Source of the DNA: an uncultured Eubacteriales bacterium
GTDB taxonomy: Bacteria > Bacillota > Clostridia > Christensenellales > UBA1242
Direction: 5' to 3'
Assembly: GCA_949001935.1 (NCBI GenBank)
Contig: CARJLX010000007.1
Location: forward strand, 1-33,279
DNA: 33,279 nt
Positions 22,811 through 33,224 of the stretch are shown here, piece after piece; the first letter of the stretch is position 1; the number at the start of each line of letters is the position of its first letter. The position numbers and the translations under genes were made by a program. The notes under the pieces are model-generated. The model worked only from the letters and a program-made list of their open reading frames with translations, was not told the origin of the DNA and searched no databases.

Positions 22811-22957
22811 ATGAGTAAATGTGAATTATTTGCAAAAGCACATCCAAGCATGAAGAAATTTATTTCTTGGGTTGTTGAATGTGATCGTACGCAAAATTCA
22901 AATATAGACAATCTCTTGCTTTATCGCAAGTTAAAGCAAGAGGGCTATATAAAATAA
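22811..22957 (+). CDS. 48-aa protein (unit 2)
   Basis: Same protein as 6222-6368, with the strong AAAGGAGG site. Confidence 0.62.
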   Translation: MSKCELFAKAHPSMKKFISWVVECDRTQNSNIDNLLLYRKLKQEGYIK

Positions 22958-22961
22958 TATC

Positions 22962-23013
22962 CAACTTCAGTGAAGTTGTAAAAATAAAAGTCGAAAGAAG
23001 CATTTTGCTTCTT
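22962..23013. promoter_or_regulatory. Two hairpins in front of the 430-aa gene (unit 2)
   Basis: Counterpart of 6373-6424. Confidence 0.4.
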
Positions 23014-23025
23014 AGGAGATATAAA

Positions 23026-24318
23026 ATGGCTAAACAAGAAAAAATGTCAAAAACAAGAAAGATAACCATTATTTTAGCATCTATCTTGGCGGTTCTTATG
23101 ATAGGTGTTTGCCTATGGTGGGTTTTAGTCTATTATTTGGCACCTGAAAAAATGGTATCGAATACATGGAACTTAAGCACGCTTACGACATCAAGCGGAG
23201 AAACGCGTGATATTGTGGAAGTAGATTATTACTCCAACAAAAATAAAAATGGTCTTGAGAAATTAGATGTTAAATGGAATTATTTTCATGATGAAAGTAG
23301 AGATTCAATTTACTCTCAAGGACTTCAATATATTGCCAAATCTAGCGGTGATAAAATTAGGTTTAACTATCAACTAGACGCAGACAAAGATAGAGTCCCA
23401 GATAAAGAAAAGGCTGATTATACTTGGTTTGACGGAAAGCAATATTATAACAACTGGGGCATGTATAGACTTAATGAAGATTTTGCTTCCAGATACAATT
23501 ATCAATCTTACGATGATTATGTAAATGTAAGCAACTCAACTAACCCTTTAGGATTTGATTCAAGATTAAAAATTCAAATTGGTGATGAAATCTATGCAAT
23601 GAAGTTTAAGGGCAACAATTCGCCAACTACTGAATTTCTATATCAAGAAACAGGGCCTTATGTATTCGCACTTTTCCATGGTTGGACAGAATATAACCTG
23701 TACTATGCATATTATGATTTTGATTATTTTTCAGCAAAAATATATGACGCACTGCAAGCTGGCCAATATGGCAAAGATGGACAATTCTTATTTGAGTTTG
23801 GCGATATGTTTGATTATTACAAATATGATTCAGAGAATAAAGTGTATTCAAACACTGAATTAAAAGGTGATGCAGCAGGAAAAGTTATTGAAGAAGTTAA
23901 AACATACTTTTCAATAAAAATCAATGTGCATGCCGATGGAGCACAAAAGGCAAGTGAGGATTCAATCTTCCATATGCTCCATGGAAACTATAACTACAAT
24001 CTTAATCCAGATAGAGTGGAAGATGGCTATTTTGTTGGCCGATCTATAATCAATTGCTCATTGTACGACTTTGAATTGGTAAAAGTTCATGAAAATAATG
24101 TAGCACTTAAACTTAAAGAGGGCTTTGTTAATTATTACAAAAAATACAAAGATACTATCGTATTAGATGTTGTTATAGACATTGACGAACTTGAAAAACT
24201 TGGCTACACATATTTTGGTCTTGCGACAGATAATGGTCTAAAAGACTTTGATATTTACAAGATCATAACTCAACAAACAATAGATGGACAGCTTGTTAAA
24301 AGCGAGGTGACATTATGA
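23026..24318 (+). CDS. Large membrane-anchored protein 1 (unit 2)
   Basis: Same 430-aa protein as 6437-7729. Confidence 0.72.
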   Translation: MAKQEKMSKTRKITIILASILAVLMIGVCLWWVLVYYLAPEKMVSNTWNLSTLTTSSGETRDIVEVDYYSNKNKNGLEKLDVKWNYFHDESRDSIYSQGLQYIAKSSGDKIRFNYQLDADKDRVPDKEKADYTWFDGKQYYNNWGMYRLNEDFASRYNYQSYDDYVNVSNSTNPLGFDSRLKIQIGDEIYAMKFKGNNSPTTEFLYQETGPYVFALFHGWTEYNLYYAYYDFDYFSAKIYDALQAGQYGKDGQFLFEFGDMFDYYKYDSENKVYSNTELKGDAAGKVIEEVKTYFSIKINVHADGAQKASEDSIFHMLHGNYNYNLNPDRVEDGYFVGRSIINCSLYDFELVKVHENNVALKLKEGFVNYYKKYKDTIVLDVVIDIDELEKLGYTYFGLATDNGLKDFDIYKIITQQTIDGQLVKSEVTL

Positions 24319-26135
24319 AATTTAAACCAAAAAATAATCTAATGTTGTACGCTTTGGCAGTGATTGCTGTTGTAGCTTTAATCTTAGCTTTTGTGAATCT
24401 AACAGTTTTTTATGTGCTTTTAGGCGTGGCTGTATTCCTGGGTTTATTTTGGGCTTGCTATAATTACAAATGGGTACGCTATGCAACCGTTGTAATTATA
24501 TATCTAGCATTAATAGGCGGAACAGTTTATTGTGGAAATAATTTGAACACTTACTACAACGCTGAAGGCGGTATATTTGGAAAGATTTCAAATATATTTG
24601 ATTCAAACCAAGTTGAGGAAGTTGAAAATTTAATATTTGACTTCAGTAATGTTGAAATGCTTACGACAGGCAATGCAAATGAGTACGCCGCCAAGATGAC
24701 AAAAGATAAATTTTTAAAAATTGATACAAATAAGACTTTTGCGGTTTATGTAAACGAATCACCATGTGGCTTTGTAGAAACTGGAGCAGATTTTGTTAGA
24801 GCAAATTATACTTATGTCTTTTATGGTGAAGAAAAGGACGAAATCTTAAAAGATACATTGCAATTTAGATTTGCACTAAATAAAACCTTTACAGAGTTTA
24901 CAATCAAAACCCAAGGCGGAGAAACTGCCGTTAGACTTTGGAACTACTACTTTGCTAAAAACAATTTCACAGTTTCAATCAAGCCAGCGGATTATGTTTA
25001 CTCAAACAATGGCTTAGATTTTGGTGAAGGTGAAGTTGAGTATGCACTCGCAAATTACTATGTTAATGACCAACAATACTTAACCCAACTTTATCATGTT
25101 GGTGAAGATGTAAACTTTCCATTCCCAAGCCAAATAACAAACACATTCTTAGGCTGGTCTTTAGATAAAACAAACATTGTTGAAACTTATAAGATCTCAC
25201 AAAATACAAACTTTTACGCTGTAGAAGGTGAGGAAACTCTTTATACAGTTTCATACAAGTTTAAGGATGAAGTTGTGTTGAGGCAGCGTGTAATTGAAGG
25301 ACAAACAGCAGTAAACCCTGCAAAAACTTTCACAGGCTATCAGTTTAAATATTGGGCTGATGAAAGCGGGGCTGAATACGACTTCAACACACCAATCATG
25401 CAAGATAGAGTTTTAACTGCAAATGTGACTGCAGAAGAACAAACAATTAAACTATACTTTGCCTTAGCAGATAATCCAAACAAGTATGTAAATCCAGGTC
25501 ATTTTAGATATGGAAATACAAACGCACAAACAAATGGGGTTATTGCTAAAAATGGCGATTATACAAACGCGATAACATTATCTGCACTCTCTGGAACTGA
25601 CTTTTTTCTTTATGGATTTAATCAAAACTTTTTTAAACTCCAAACAGATTCTATGGGAAGAGTAAAGTATTTGATTAAGGATTACGATGCAAAAAATGGA
25701 ACCAATAAAGTAGAAACCTCAATCATAACAGAATACGATTTTGCTGAAACAGGTTGGACAGAAAGAACTACAATTAATTTTAAAAATGTAAATACAAATA
25801 TGACAATTTTAATTTTGGTGGATCCAATTCTATTTAACATCAACTTTTATGATGATGGCGGGAATCAACTTTATGCAACTGCAAGAGGATTGATGTATGG
25901 GGGAACCTTTAGCCTAAGCGACTACATGGAAGGCGAAGATTTGCAAAGATTAAGAGCGGTTAAAACAAATTGGTATACAAAACCAAATGGGAAAGGCACT
26001 AACTACTTTGACCAAAATTTAAATATGCTTGAGCCTTGGACTTACAACGGCTACGACTGGGATGGCAACAATTATGTGAAAGGTACATACGATCCTGTCA
26101 CAAAAACTTTTAGCGTATTTTCAAACACTTATTAG
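24315..26135 (+). CDS. Large membrane protein 2 with InlB/Flg_new-type repeats (unit 2)
   Basis: Same 606-aa protein as 7726-9546. There is no repeat-number change between the copies, although such repeats often vary. Confidence 0.75.
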   Translation: MKFKPKNNLMLYALAVIAVVALILAFVNLTVFYVLLGVAVFLGLFWACYNYKWVRYATVVIIYLALIGGTVYCGNNLNTYYNAEGGIFGKISNIFDSNQVEEVENLIFDFSNVEMLTTGNANEYAAKMTKDKFLKIDTNKTFAVYVNESPCGFVETGADFVRANYTYVFYGEEKDEILKDTLQFRFALNKTFTEFTIKTQGGETAVRLWNYYFAKNNFTVSIKPADYVYSNNGLDFGEGEVEYALANYYVNDQQYLTQLYHVGEDVNFPFPSQITNTFLGWSLDKTNIVETYKISQNTNFYAVEGEETLYTVSYKFKDEVVLRQRVIEGQTAVNPAKTFTGYQFKYWADESGAEYDFNTPIMQDRVLTANVTAEEQTIKLYFALADNPNKYVNPGHFRYGNTNAQTNGVIAKNGDYTNAITLSALSGTDFFLYGFNQNFFKLQTDSMGRVKYLIKDYDAKNGTNKVETSIITEYDFAETGWTERTTINFKNVNTNMTILILVDPILFNINFYDDGGNQLYATARGLMYGGTFSLSDYMEGEDLQRLRAVKTNWYTKPNGKGTNYFDQNLNMLEPWTYNGYDWDGNNYVKGTYDPVTKTFSVFSNTY

Positions 26136-26143
26136 GAGGGATT

Positions 26144-27712
26144 ATGAAAAAATTAATTAAAGGACTAGCCCTTGGGGCTACAGGACTGGTAATTGGAGGA
26201 GGCTGTTTCATTGTAGGCGAACAATTCGGCTACAATGAAAAGCCAGCCATTGAGAGTCCAGCACCAGGGGGAATAACATCTGCTGATGTTGAAAAATTAC
26301 AAACTCAATTGGATGAGTTTAAAACCAAACTTGCTTCTGCAGAGGCAAGTTTAAAAATAAAGGATGAGGCTTTACAAAAAGCTGAGGCTGATGCTTCTGT
26401 AGACAAAGACACTATTGCTCAATTAAGACAAGATAAAGAATCTAGTATTAATGAAATTTCTAATTTGCAACAACAAATTAAAAATTTAGAGTTGCAAATT
26501 GAAACAGAATTGGTTATTGATTTAACTCAATTGATGCCATGGGCAAATAGAGTTTATCGTCAAAGATTAGATACTGGTATTTTATTCTCGCCTGATACTA
26601 ATAATGGTGGATTATGGTTTTATAGTTTTAATACCAAGCAATTAAATAAAATCTATGAATCACCTTATTACTTTACAAATTTAAAAAATACGCCAGGAGG
26701 ATGTTTTGCCTGGTCAAATGATTCAAATCATAAATTTGCTTTAGTTTTTGAAGAGCAAAAACAAGAAGTTAAGAAAATAGATTTAGTAGATAGCACTTGT
26801 TCTGGCGGTTGGGGTGAGGACGCAATTGTTTTAGAAAATGGTATTGTGTTGTCTGGTTTTTATGCAACTAATTATATTGATTTTGAAACTTTATCCAACA
26901 CAACTATCTTTCAAATGCCTAATGGCGGAACTTATGGCAAACAAGTGATTCAACTTAATGGCGGTTGTTTAATCTTAGGGGATAAAGATAAAGAAGGCTT
27001 TACATACTTTGACGAAGCAACCAAAACTAAAGAAACCATTTCGACAGATGTGACATTTTTTAAAGCAACAAAACTTGACAAAGGCTGCTTATTATCTGGT
27101 TATAGTGATAATGCTAGCAATTTGGTTTACTACTTCAAACAAGAAGATAAGTCATTAACTCAAGTAAAGAGCAACTTTGATGTTCAAGCATTCTGTCAAA
27201 CTGAAGTAGGCTGTTTGATTGGTGGTGATACAGCCAACAAAGTACTACTCTTTAATGAAAAAACGATTACTGCAGAAGAGTTGAGTATACAACATCCAAA
27301 TTATCCTGAGGTGAGAGTTGGCGATATTTATACAATAGGAAATCATGTTTTTGTAAAGACATATAGATATAGCCAAAGTCCATCAAGTGAAAATTCATTA
27401 TTTTATTTTGTAAAATCAAACAATAGTTTTACACACTTGTTTAATCGAGATAATGAAATATATAGCACTCATGCGGTGGGGACAAGATTATTTGTAGATA
27501 TTGCTTCATATGATGCTAATCATAAACTAACAGGTCACCAATTCGGCGTTTTATATACTTCAGGAATCATGCCTCAAAATCAGATTCCAGAGAGTGATGT
27601 ACCTTATGAATTTAGAGATGTTGACGAAGGTGTATTGATTATACAAGGTGATATTGCTTATCTTTACAACACTTCTACAAACAAATATTCATTGTATGGA
27701 TATATTGAGTAA
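26144..27712 (+). CDS. Large membrane-anchored protein 3, coiled coil plus propeller-like domain (unit 2)
   Basis: Same 522-aa protein as 9555-11123. Confidence 0.75.
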   Translation: MKKLIKGLALGATGLVIGGGCFIVGEQFGYNEKPAIESPAPGGITSADVEKLQTQLDEFKTKLASAEASLKIKDEALQKAEADASVDKDTIAQLRQDKESSINEISNLQQQIKNLELQIETELVIDLTQLMPWANRVYRQRLDTGILFSPDTNNGGLWFYSFNTKQLNKIYESPYYFTNLKNTPGGCFAWSNDSNHKFALVFEEQKQEVKKIDLVDSTCSGGWGEDAIVLENGIVLSGFYATNYIDFETLSNTTIFQMPNGGTYGKQVIQLNGGCLILGDKDKEGFTYFDEATKTKETISTDVTFFKATKLDKGCLLSGYSDNASNLVYYFKQEDKSLTQVKSNFDVQAFCQTEVGCLIGGDTANKVLLFNEKTITAEELSIQHPNYPEVRVGDIYTIGNHVFVKTYRYSQSPSSENSLFYFVKSNNSFTHLFNRDNEIYSTHAVGTRLFVDIASYDANHKLTGHQFGVLYTSGIMPQNQIPESDVPYEFRDVDEGVLIIQGDIAYLYNTSTNKYSLYGYIE

Positions 27713-27808
27713 TAAATAAAAAAGATGTAAAAATTTACATCTTTTTGGGGCTAAAGCAACTGCAAAGATTGTTGTGATAGCCGCTTCATTCTTTCTACAT
27801 TTTGGCAT
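27689..27808 (-). CDS. Possible 39-aa antisense peptide (unit 2)
   Basis: Counterpart of 11100-11219; same hairpin-gated start and same doubt. Confidence 0.28.
   Translation of the reverse strand: MPKCRKNEAAITTIFAVALAPKRCKFLHLFYLLLNISIQ
27719..27746. terminator. Strong bidirectional terminator (unit 2)
   Basis: Counterpart of 11130-11157. Confidence 0.85.
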
Positions 27809-27952
27809 AATGTAGACTCCTTAACTTAGTGCGATGGTGGAAACACTTAAAATACTATCCACCACCAGTAGTGTTGTGAGGGTTATCTCATTATTCTTCC
27901 CGCAACACTATACCAGAGTGTAAAACTCACAAATTTAACAAAAGGGGGATGT
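27747..27952. other. Non-coding gap with three hairpins (unit 2)
   Basis: Counterpart of 11158-11363; stems at 27795-27815, 27835-27864 and 27869-27910. Confidence 0.5.
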
Positions 27953-28324
27953 ATGAAATTTGTAAACAAAAAACATGAGAGGGCAATTAAATTAAAGCGA
28001 GATCTTGACAAAGTGACAAAAGAACATGAAACGTTTCTAAGTAATTTAGAAAAAGCAGAATCTAGAACAAAATCTTCGACGAGTAGAAAAGCATGGGGAA
28101 AGTTCTTGGAGGCAGGAGAATCTGAATTTAATACTAAAGAGGACAAGTTATATCAAGAATATTATGATCTCATGAATAAAGAATTTGATGTGAATAAATC
28201 AAAGATAAAGTTCACAGATAAAAAATATAAAGATAAATTCATGGATGAAAAATACATAAACGATATGTTTAAGGCTAAAACCAAGGAGAAAGCAAATGGC
28301 AAAACAGTAAAAAAGAAAAGATAA
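27953..28324 (+). CDS. Highly charged 123-aa protein (unit 2)
   Basis: Same protein as 11364-11735. Confidence 0.68.
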   Translation: MKFVNKKHERAIKLKRDLDKVTKEHETFLSNLEKAESRTKSSTSRKAWGKFLEAGESEFNTKEDKLYQEYYDLMNKEFDVNKSKIKFTDKKYKDKFMDEKYINDMFKAKTKEKANGKTVKKKR

Positions 28325-28739
28325 ACAACCGCCAAAACAAAGCAGTGCAAAACAGCCTCAATCAAAAAGTAATAGAAAGCCTGTCGATAAAACAAAAACT
28401 AAATGGTATGAGCCAGAAGATTGGAGCTTTAGAAACAATAAAGCAAGACACAAGGGTGATACAAAAGAAGGTGTGCATCCATCGTTGGTTGTAGGGGAAA
28501 ATGAGAATAATTTTGCAAATATGGGATTAACAAAAGATCCTAAGCGAGGGCATCATTCAAACTATCCTCTAACAAAAAATCCCGATCCAATTAAAGAGAA
28601 GAAAAAAGTTAAAGGATATATACGAAAAGAAATAGAGTATCATAATAAAACTCAACTTCAAGAGATATTGAAACATTATACAAAGCTACCTCAAAAAGAT
28701 ATTGATGAAATTATAAAAATTATAGATAAAAAAAGATAG
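28296..28739 (+). CDS. Basic protein with in-frame stop at codon 5 (unit 2)
   Basis: Same as 11707-12150; the TAA is at 28308-28310 and the alternative GTG start at 28473. The stop being in both units shows only that it predates the duplication. Confidence 0.55.
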
Positions 28740-28878
28740 TCTTTCGACTATCTTTGAAGTTTAGCACTGGGCGGTAGTCATTAACTATCACGGGCTAAAT
28801 TAAGAACTCAGTCACCCGAGTTCAACATAACAATGACATTTCAGCCATCGAGCCATTAAGGCATCTAATTCTTTAGAC
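28728..28878 (-). ncRNA. Candidate structured small RNA (unit 2)
   Basis: Counterpart of 12139-12289, with GAAA-tetraloop terminator at 28728-28755. Confidence 0.55.
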
Positions 28879-28884
28879 AATATT

Positions 28885-28912
28885 ATTATATCACAAAAAA
28901 TGGAAATTGCAA
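28885..28912 (-). promoter_or_regulatory. Promoter of the minus-strand RNA (unit 2)
   Basis: TTGCAA, 16 bp, TATAAT with extended TG; counterpart of 12296-12323. Confidence 0.55.
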
Positions 28913-28952
28913 CCATAAAGTGCAAAATTTATTAAAAAAAGAGGAAAAAATT

Positions 28953-29222
28953 ATGAAAAATACTAAAAAAACAAGCAAAAACACAAAAACAACAAAAAAT
29001 GCCGCAAAAAAAGCACCTAGGAGCCGAGTAAAGTCTTGCACGAAGAAAGTGTCGACCACATCCGCTAACAAGGCACCTGTAAAGCAAAATATTAAGGCAA
29101 ATTCTCAAAATACGCCAAAAACACCTACAAAACCAGTAAATAGACAAACTACAGCTAAAACAGCACCAAAAACTAAAAAAACAACACCAAAAAGAAATGT
29201 CATTGTTATTAATTTGAAATAG
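28953..29222 (+). CDS. Very basic Lys/Thr/Pro-rich protein (unit 2)
   Basis: Same 89-aa protein as 12364-12633. Confidence 0.65.
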   Translation: MKNTKKTSKNTKTTKNAAKKAPRSRVKSCTKKVSTTSANKAPVKQNIKANSQNTPKTPTKPVNRQTTAKTAPKTKKTTPKRNVIVINLK

Positions 29223-29230
29223 GAATGCCC

Positions 29231-30184
29231 ATGAGCGAAGTTCAAGAGAAAGAACAAGAAATAGAGATACCAATATACACAGATATTCATGAAGCAATTG
29301 AACAAGGAATTTTTGAGAAATCGTCTATATTGGTTCTATGGGGCAAGAGAGGCCACGGCAAATCTTCATTAATGGCGAAGTTTTGTGTTGATTTCATGCA
29401 ACCAGATTATGCTGAAGAAGATGTAGAAGATTCAAAAGCAATATGTGAACTTCTAAATGAAGCAGGGATATCATTGATAAGGCCACCAGAAGATCATTTA
29501 GTTTTTGTTGATACATTTGTAGAGAGTAAGGGGGCTGGACTTGTCAACACAAAAGCTTACCAGTTTGATTTAAATACATTAGGTTTGCCGACAGAAGACA
29601 ACAAACCAATGCCGGTTATTCCATGTTCAAAGATTGCACTAGACGAGATTCAAGATGTCTTGGATAGTCATGAAGGTGCTTTGCCAACAAATATATCAAA
29701 ATGGTTTGAGCTTTCAAGACATGTTGAATTGTTTATTATTCTAGTTCTTCAACGACCAATGCGCCTCCCAAAGGATATTCGAGATTTAGCAACTTTTGTT
29801 GAATGTGTAGATGTTCACGATGTTAGAAATGAATATGGTTTATTTTTAGGCACAGTGTGGGATTGTAATATTATCTATGACAATGCGAATCTTGAATTGT
29901 ACTTGAAATTACGAGATAAAAGTAATATAGATAAAAAGGTTAATTTTTCAGAGGATAGAGGAAATATCTTTGACTGCTATGATCATCACTATTTCCTACC
30001 GGCATTTTATCAAGATATGGAGAATCAAATGCCAGTGCTTGATAGGTGTGAAAGAGTAGAATTCACGCAAGATAGCTTTAAAAGATATTATGAGCATCAT
30101 AAACTGCCCGAGAATTGGGGTAAAAAGGATAATAAAAAGAAGAAAAAAGTAAAGGAGGAGTTAAATAATGCAGGAGACGGATAG
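29231..30184 (+). CDS. Zot/pI-type P-loop ATPase (unit 2)
   Basis: Same 317-aa protein as 12642-13595, Walker motifs intact. Confidence 0.75.
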   Translation: MSEVQEKEQEIEIPIYTDIHEAIEQGIFEKSSILVLWGKRGHGKSSLMAKFCVDFMQPDYAEEDVEDSKAICELLNEAGISLIRPPEDHLVFVDTFVESKGAGLVNTKAYQFDLNTLGLPTEDNKPMPVIPCSKIALDEIQDVLDSHEGALPTNISKWFELSRHVELFIILVLQRPMRLPKDIRDLATFVECVDVHDVRNEYGLFLGTVWDCNIIYDNANLELYLKLRDKSNIDKKVNFSEDRGNIFDCYDHHYFLPAFYQDMENQMPVLDRCERVEFTQDSFKRYYEHHKLPENWGKKDNKKKKKVKEELNNAGDG

Positions 30185-30692
30185 AGAAATACGAGAACAA
30201 CAAAAGCTTAAAAGTCCCGAAGAATATGTGCGATATTTGGATCTATTGTTGCCAGCAACAAAGTTTAATAATAGACATGTTAAAAATGCGATTGATAGAG
30301 CTTCACAAGGATTAGAAGATATAACAAATCGTATTATGGACGACTCACTTTTTTTCACAAAGAAACAATCATGGTGGGCTAGATGGAAAGATAGACGCCT
30401 AGAAAAGAAGATGCAGAAGGAAGAATCTAGACAACATGCGGATAAAACTCGTCAAGATGAACTTCAACAGGCACAGAAAGAACTGCAACAAAAGTTGCAG
30501 GAATATGAGCATCGAATGAATAGTGTTCAGCAATTGCTGGAGTCGAAGGGTGTTGATTTATCTCTTTTGTTAGCCTCGCCGAACGATAGTGAGGCAAAGG
30601 AACCTGAAGTTGTCGAAGACAACGAGGGTTCGGGAGAGAACGAAGAGAAAACTCCCGATGAAGACGGCGAAGCCGACTTCTTAAAATTTTAA
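30168..30692 (+). CDS. Coiled-coil ATPase partner candidate (unit 2)
   Basis: Same 174-aa protein as 13579-14103. Confidence 0.68.
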   Translation: MQETDREIREQQKLKSPEEYVRYLDLLLPATKFNNRHVKNAIDRASQGLEDITNRIMDDSLFFTKKQSWWARWKDRRLEKKMQKEESRQHADKTRQDELQQAQKELQQKLQEYEHRMNSVQQLLESKGVDLSLLLASPNDSEAKEPEVVEDNEGSGENEEKTPDEDGEADFLKF

Positions 30693-30911
30693 AAGGATAA
30701 ACTAAGATAAAAAAGGAAAGCGAATGCGTTTTTTATCTTAGTTTAGACTGAATATCGTGTTTCAAAAAAAAGAAACCGAATAATAAAGATTAAAAAATCT
30801 TTATAAGCGTCCGTAAGGACGCGTCGCGATTGCGATTTCGCAATCGGCAAACAAAAATTTTTTATTTTTTCAAAATTTTTCTTAAAAAATTTTAAATCGA
30901 AGGAGGAATTA
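30693..30911. other. Non-coding hairpin cluster (unit 2)
   Basis: Counterpart of 14104-14322. Confidence 0.55.
30698..30745. terminator. 17-bp perfect stem (unit 2)
   Basis: Counterpart of 14109-14156. Confidence 0.6.
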
Positions 30912-31148
30912 ATGTACGGATTAAGTGTAGCAAATCAAGTTAATTTAAATAAATATTTTAGTTTATCCACAATAACTCCAGAAAGAATTAAGTTTTACGG
31001 AATAAATATGACAGTTGAGCAACTTCGAGCAGAGGCTCGTAAAAGACCATATGCGTTTACAATTTATACCGGAAGTGCTCATTTAAATTATTGTCAACAA
31101 CGCACCAAAATTTGGCGTTATGAAGACTTTGTGGAAGGTAGCACATGA
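30912..31148 (+). CDS. 78-aa protein (unit 2)
   Basis: Same protein as 14323-14559. Confidence 0.68.
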   Translation: MYGLSVANQVNLNKYFSLSTITPERIKFYGINMTVEQLRAEARKRPYAFTIYTGSAHLNYCQQRTKIWRYEDFVEGST

Positions 31149-31447
31149 AGAAGATATTAACCTTTCTATTCGGCAATCTAGGAATATTGATATCGGCTAT
31201 TTTAATGTCGGTTATCTCCTGGTTCCTAGTGCCGGTGTTTATAGATGTTTTACATAGTGGCCAGCCCTTCTCAGTTATTGTAAGTTTGCTACTGGGGATT
31301 ATAACTGCAGGCTTTTATCTCTCGGCTGTCTTTAGTTCAGCGGGATTGATTAGTCGCGGAATAAAAGATAAGAAATGGTACTGGATTGTTTCAGGGACAT
31401 TAGTCCTGGTGTTTGATGTAGTGTTGGTAATTTTAAATTTAGTTTAG
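31145..31447 (+). CDS. Three-helix membrane protein (unit 2)
   Basis: Same 100-aa protein as 14556-14858. Confidence 0.68.
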   Translation: MKKILTFLFGNLGILISAILMSVISWFLVPVFIDVLHSGQPFSVIVSLLLGIITAGFYLSAVFSSAGLISRGIKDKKWYWIVSGTLVLVFDVVLVILNLV

Positions 31448-31458
31448 GAGGAAGAATT

Positions 31459-32118
31459 ATGAAGTTTAAAGTTGGTGATAAGGTTAGGGTTATTAATGTT
31501 GAAAGGCATTGTCTAAATGAAACGAAAAATATGTTAGAAAGAGTATGCGAAATCAAAGACATATATAAATATGGAGATGGTTATTATGTTGTCTGGCAAC
31601 CTGATAAAAAAGATTATTGGTATTTTAGAGAGGATGAACTTCAACCAGCCGATAAACGCAAGCGAGGCAGACCAAGAAAGGGCGAAGAAAAGAAAATGAT
31701 AAATTGCACTCGATATACTTATTTAACAGATTGTCTAGATGATCCAGATCAAATGGCATGTGTTGTCCGTGCCTTCGTAGATTTTGTGGTTAGACAAAAA
31801 GGTCAGAAAATTGGTGTGGGTGAGGCACATATTAGAAAATTTGTAGAAAAAGTTTTCACAAAAATAGAATTCAACGAAAAAGAGTTTCAACTTCTGAAAA
31901 TTTTGCCAAAAGAGTTTAAGTACTTGGCAAGAAATCAAAATGGGAATCTTAACGCATTTACTACTAAACCGATAAAGAAAATACAAAATGGTTTTTATAT
32001 ATGGGTGGAAAGTGATCTTGATGCAACAAAGAATTTAAAAATCTTTAACAATCTGTTTCAGTTTATCCAATACGACGATAAACAGCCTTACGAAATTGCA
32101 AAATTAATGGAGGCATAG
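31459..32118 (+). CDS. KOW/SH3-like plus AT-hook protein (unit 2)
   Basis: Same 219-aa protein as 14870-15529. Confidence 0.65.
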   Translation: MKFKVGDKVRVINVERHCLNETKNMLERVCEIKDIYKYGDGYYVVWQPDKKDYWYFREDELQPADKRKRGRPRKGEEKKMINCTRYTYLTDCLDDPDQMACVVRAFVDFVVRQKGQKIGVGEAHIRKFVEKVFTKIEFNEKEFQLLKILPKEFKYLARNQNGNLNAFTTKPIKKIQNGFYIWVESDLDATKNLKIFNNLFQFIQYDDKQPYEIAKLMEA

Positions 32119-32463
32119 ATGAAATTGCAAGAAATATTTAGCAAAGATGATTGGAATCTTTGTTTAGAAAAAATAAAATCAAGAGATTTTTTTGAAATGT
32201 CATTTATCAAAAAGCCATACAAATTTCGCTTTTCTTTTCGAGAGTGTGAAAATGGACTTTGGAAAGATGATTTGATGACGGCTATTGATGTTGAGTATAA
32301 GGTATGCGGATATTCTTATCCTATGCAACTTGACGAGTTGCCTAAATATTATGATGAGTTCTGTGCAGGAGTCAATAAGTTTTGGGCTGAGCAAGAGAAA
32401 TTTGATAATGACAAAAGCGATAACAAAGAAGTGTTGAAAGGGCAACTATCTTTGTTTGATTAA
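32119..32463 (+). CDS. Protein ending in a clamp-binding motif (unit 2)
   Basis: Same 114-aa protein as 15530-15874, ending QLSLFD. Confidence 0.68.
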   Translation: MKLQEIFSKDDWNLCLEKIKSRDFFEMSFIKKPYKFRFSFRECENGLWKDDLMTAIDVEYKVCGYSYPMQLDELPKYYDEFCAGVNKFWAEQEKFDNDKSDNKEVLKGQLSLFD

Positions 32464-32503
32464 AATTTAAAGATTTATAAAATTAACAAAAGGAGGTATA
32501 ACT

Positions 32504-32701
32504 ATGAGGGCAGTGTCAGTTCAATCAATGATTTTAGAATTGATGAGATATAATGCCTGGGATCAGCAGGAATTTGCAAAGCATTTTGGTTGTGACCCTG
32601 CACAAGTATCTCGTTGGTTGGCCGGCAAGGCTACGCCAAGAGGCAATTTTTGTATTACATTAAAAGAAAAATATGACGAATTACCAGAAAAATTTGCCTA
32701 A
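32504..32701 (+). CDS. Small HTH protein at the element end (unit 2)
   Basis: Same 65-aa protein as 15915-16112. Here the following non-coding end leads into the chromosome, ending at the tRNA. Confidence 0.72.
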   Translation: MRAVSVQSMILELMRYNAWDQQEFAKHFGCDPAQVSRWLAGKATPRGNFCITLKEKYDELPEKFA

Positions 32702-33124
32702 AAAACTATAAAACAAGGCGAAATTCCTTGAAAAATATATAAAAACAATTTAAAATCATGATTTTAGCCTGACACCAAGTGCCATGCCTTTTTTTGTCTA
32801 TAAGAGACCCCTCCTAAATTTTGGAATATCCTTAAAAAGAGGCGGGGGCTAAAGTAGCAAATTACTCTTTTAATAATTTTCATAATTAAAAATAAATTAA
32901 TATTTTATAATTAATGAGAGAAATATATTTTAATCTAAGATATAAATAATTCCTTATATATATTATATATATATTTATAATATAGACTCTTTGCGAATGA
33001 GGTTGTTTTTCAAAAAATAGCAAATAGATCTCTTCGAACAGCTTTAATCATGTTTAGTGAAGAGGCGGCTATGCCGCAGGGCTGATAAAAGGGAATATGG
33101 AATGTCTAAATAAGAATTGCATAA
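32702..33124. other. Non-coding right end of unit 2
   Basis: Counterpart of 16113-16535. No gene seen; the A/T block with TATAAT lies near 32976. Confidence 0.45.
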
Positions 33125-33153
33125 AAAAAGATAGATATATTACCTATCTTTTT
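33125..33153. terminator. Bidirectional terminator between element end and tRNA
   Basis: Counterpart of 16536-16564. Here it also lies downstream of the tRNA-Glu gene and could end the tRNA transcript, replacing a native terminator displaced by the insertion. Confidence 0.7.
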
Positions 33154-33224
33154 CCAAGTCTGCAATGATAACAAAATATAAGATATTTTTATAAATTATT
33201 AACTTTGGTTCGACTAATTTCGTA

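Larger units (their letters stand above)
16636..33224. mobile_element. Integrative element, unit 2 of a tandem pair (16,589 bp)
   Basis: Second unit, same orientation, no indel relative to unit 1: every gene start and end is shifted by exactly 16,589. It abuts unit 1 through a single att core and ends at the tRNA-Glu gene. The only coding difference is the C-terminus of the recombinase, because its last codons lie beyond the att core. Identity this complete means a very recent duplication or insertion of a second identical circle, or an assembly that read through circular copies. Confidence 0.9.
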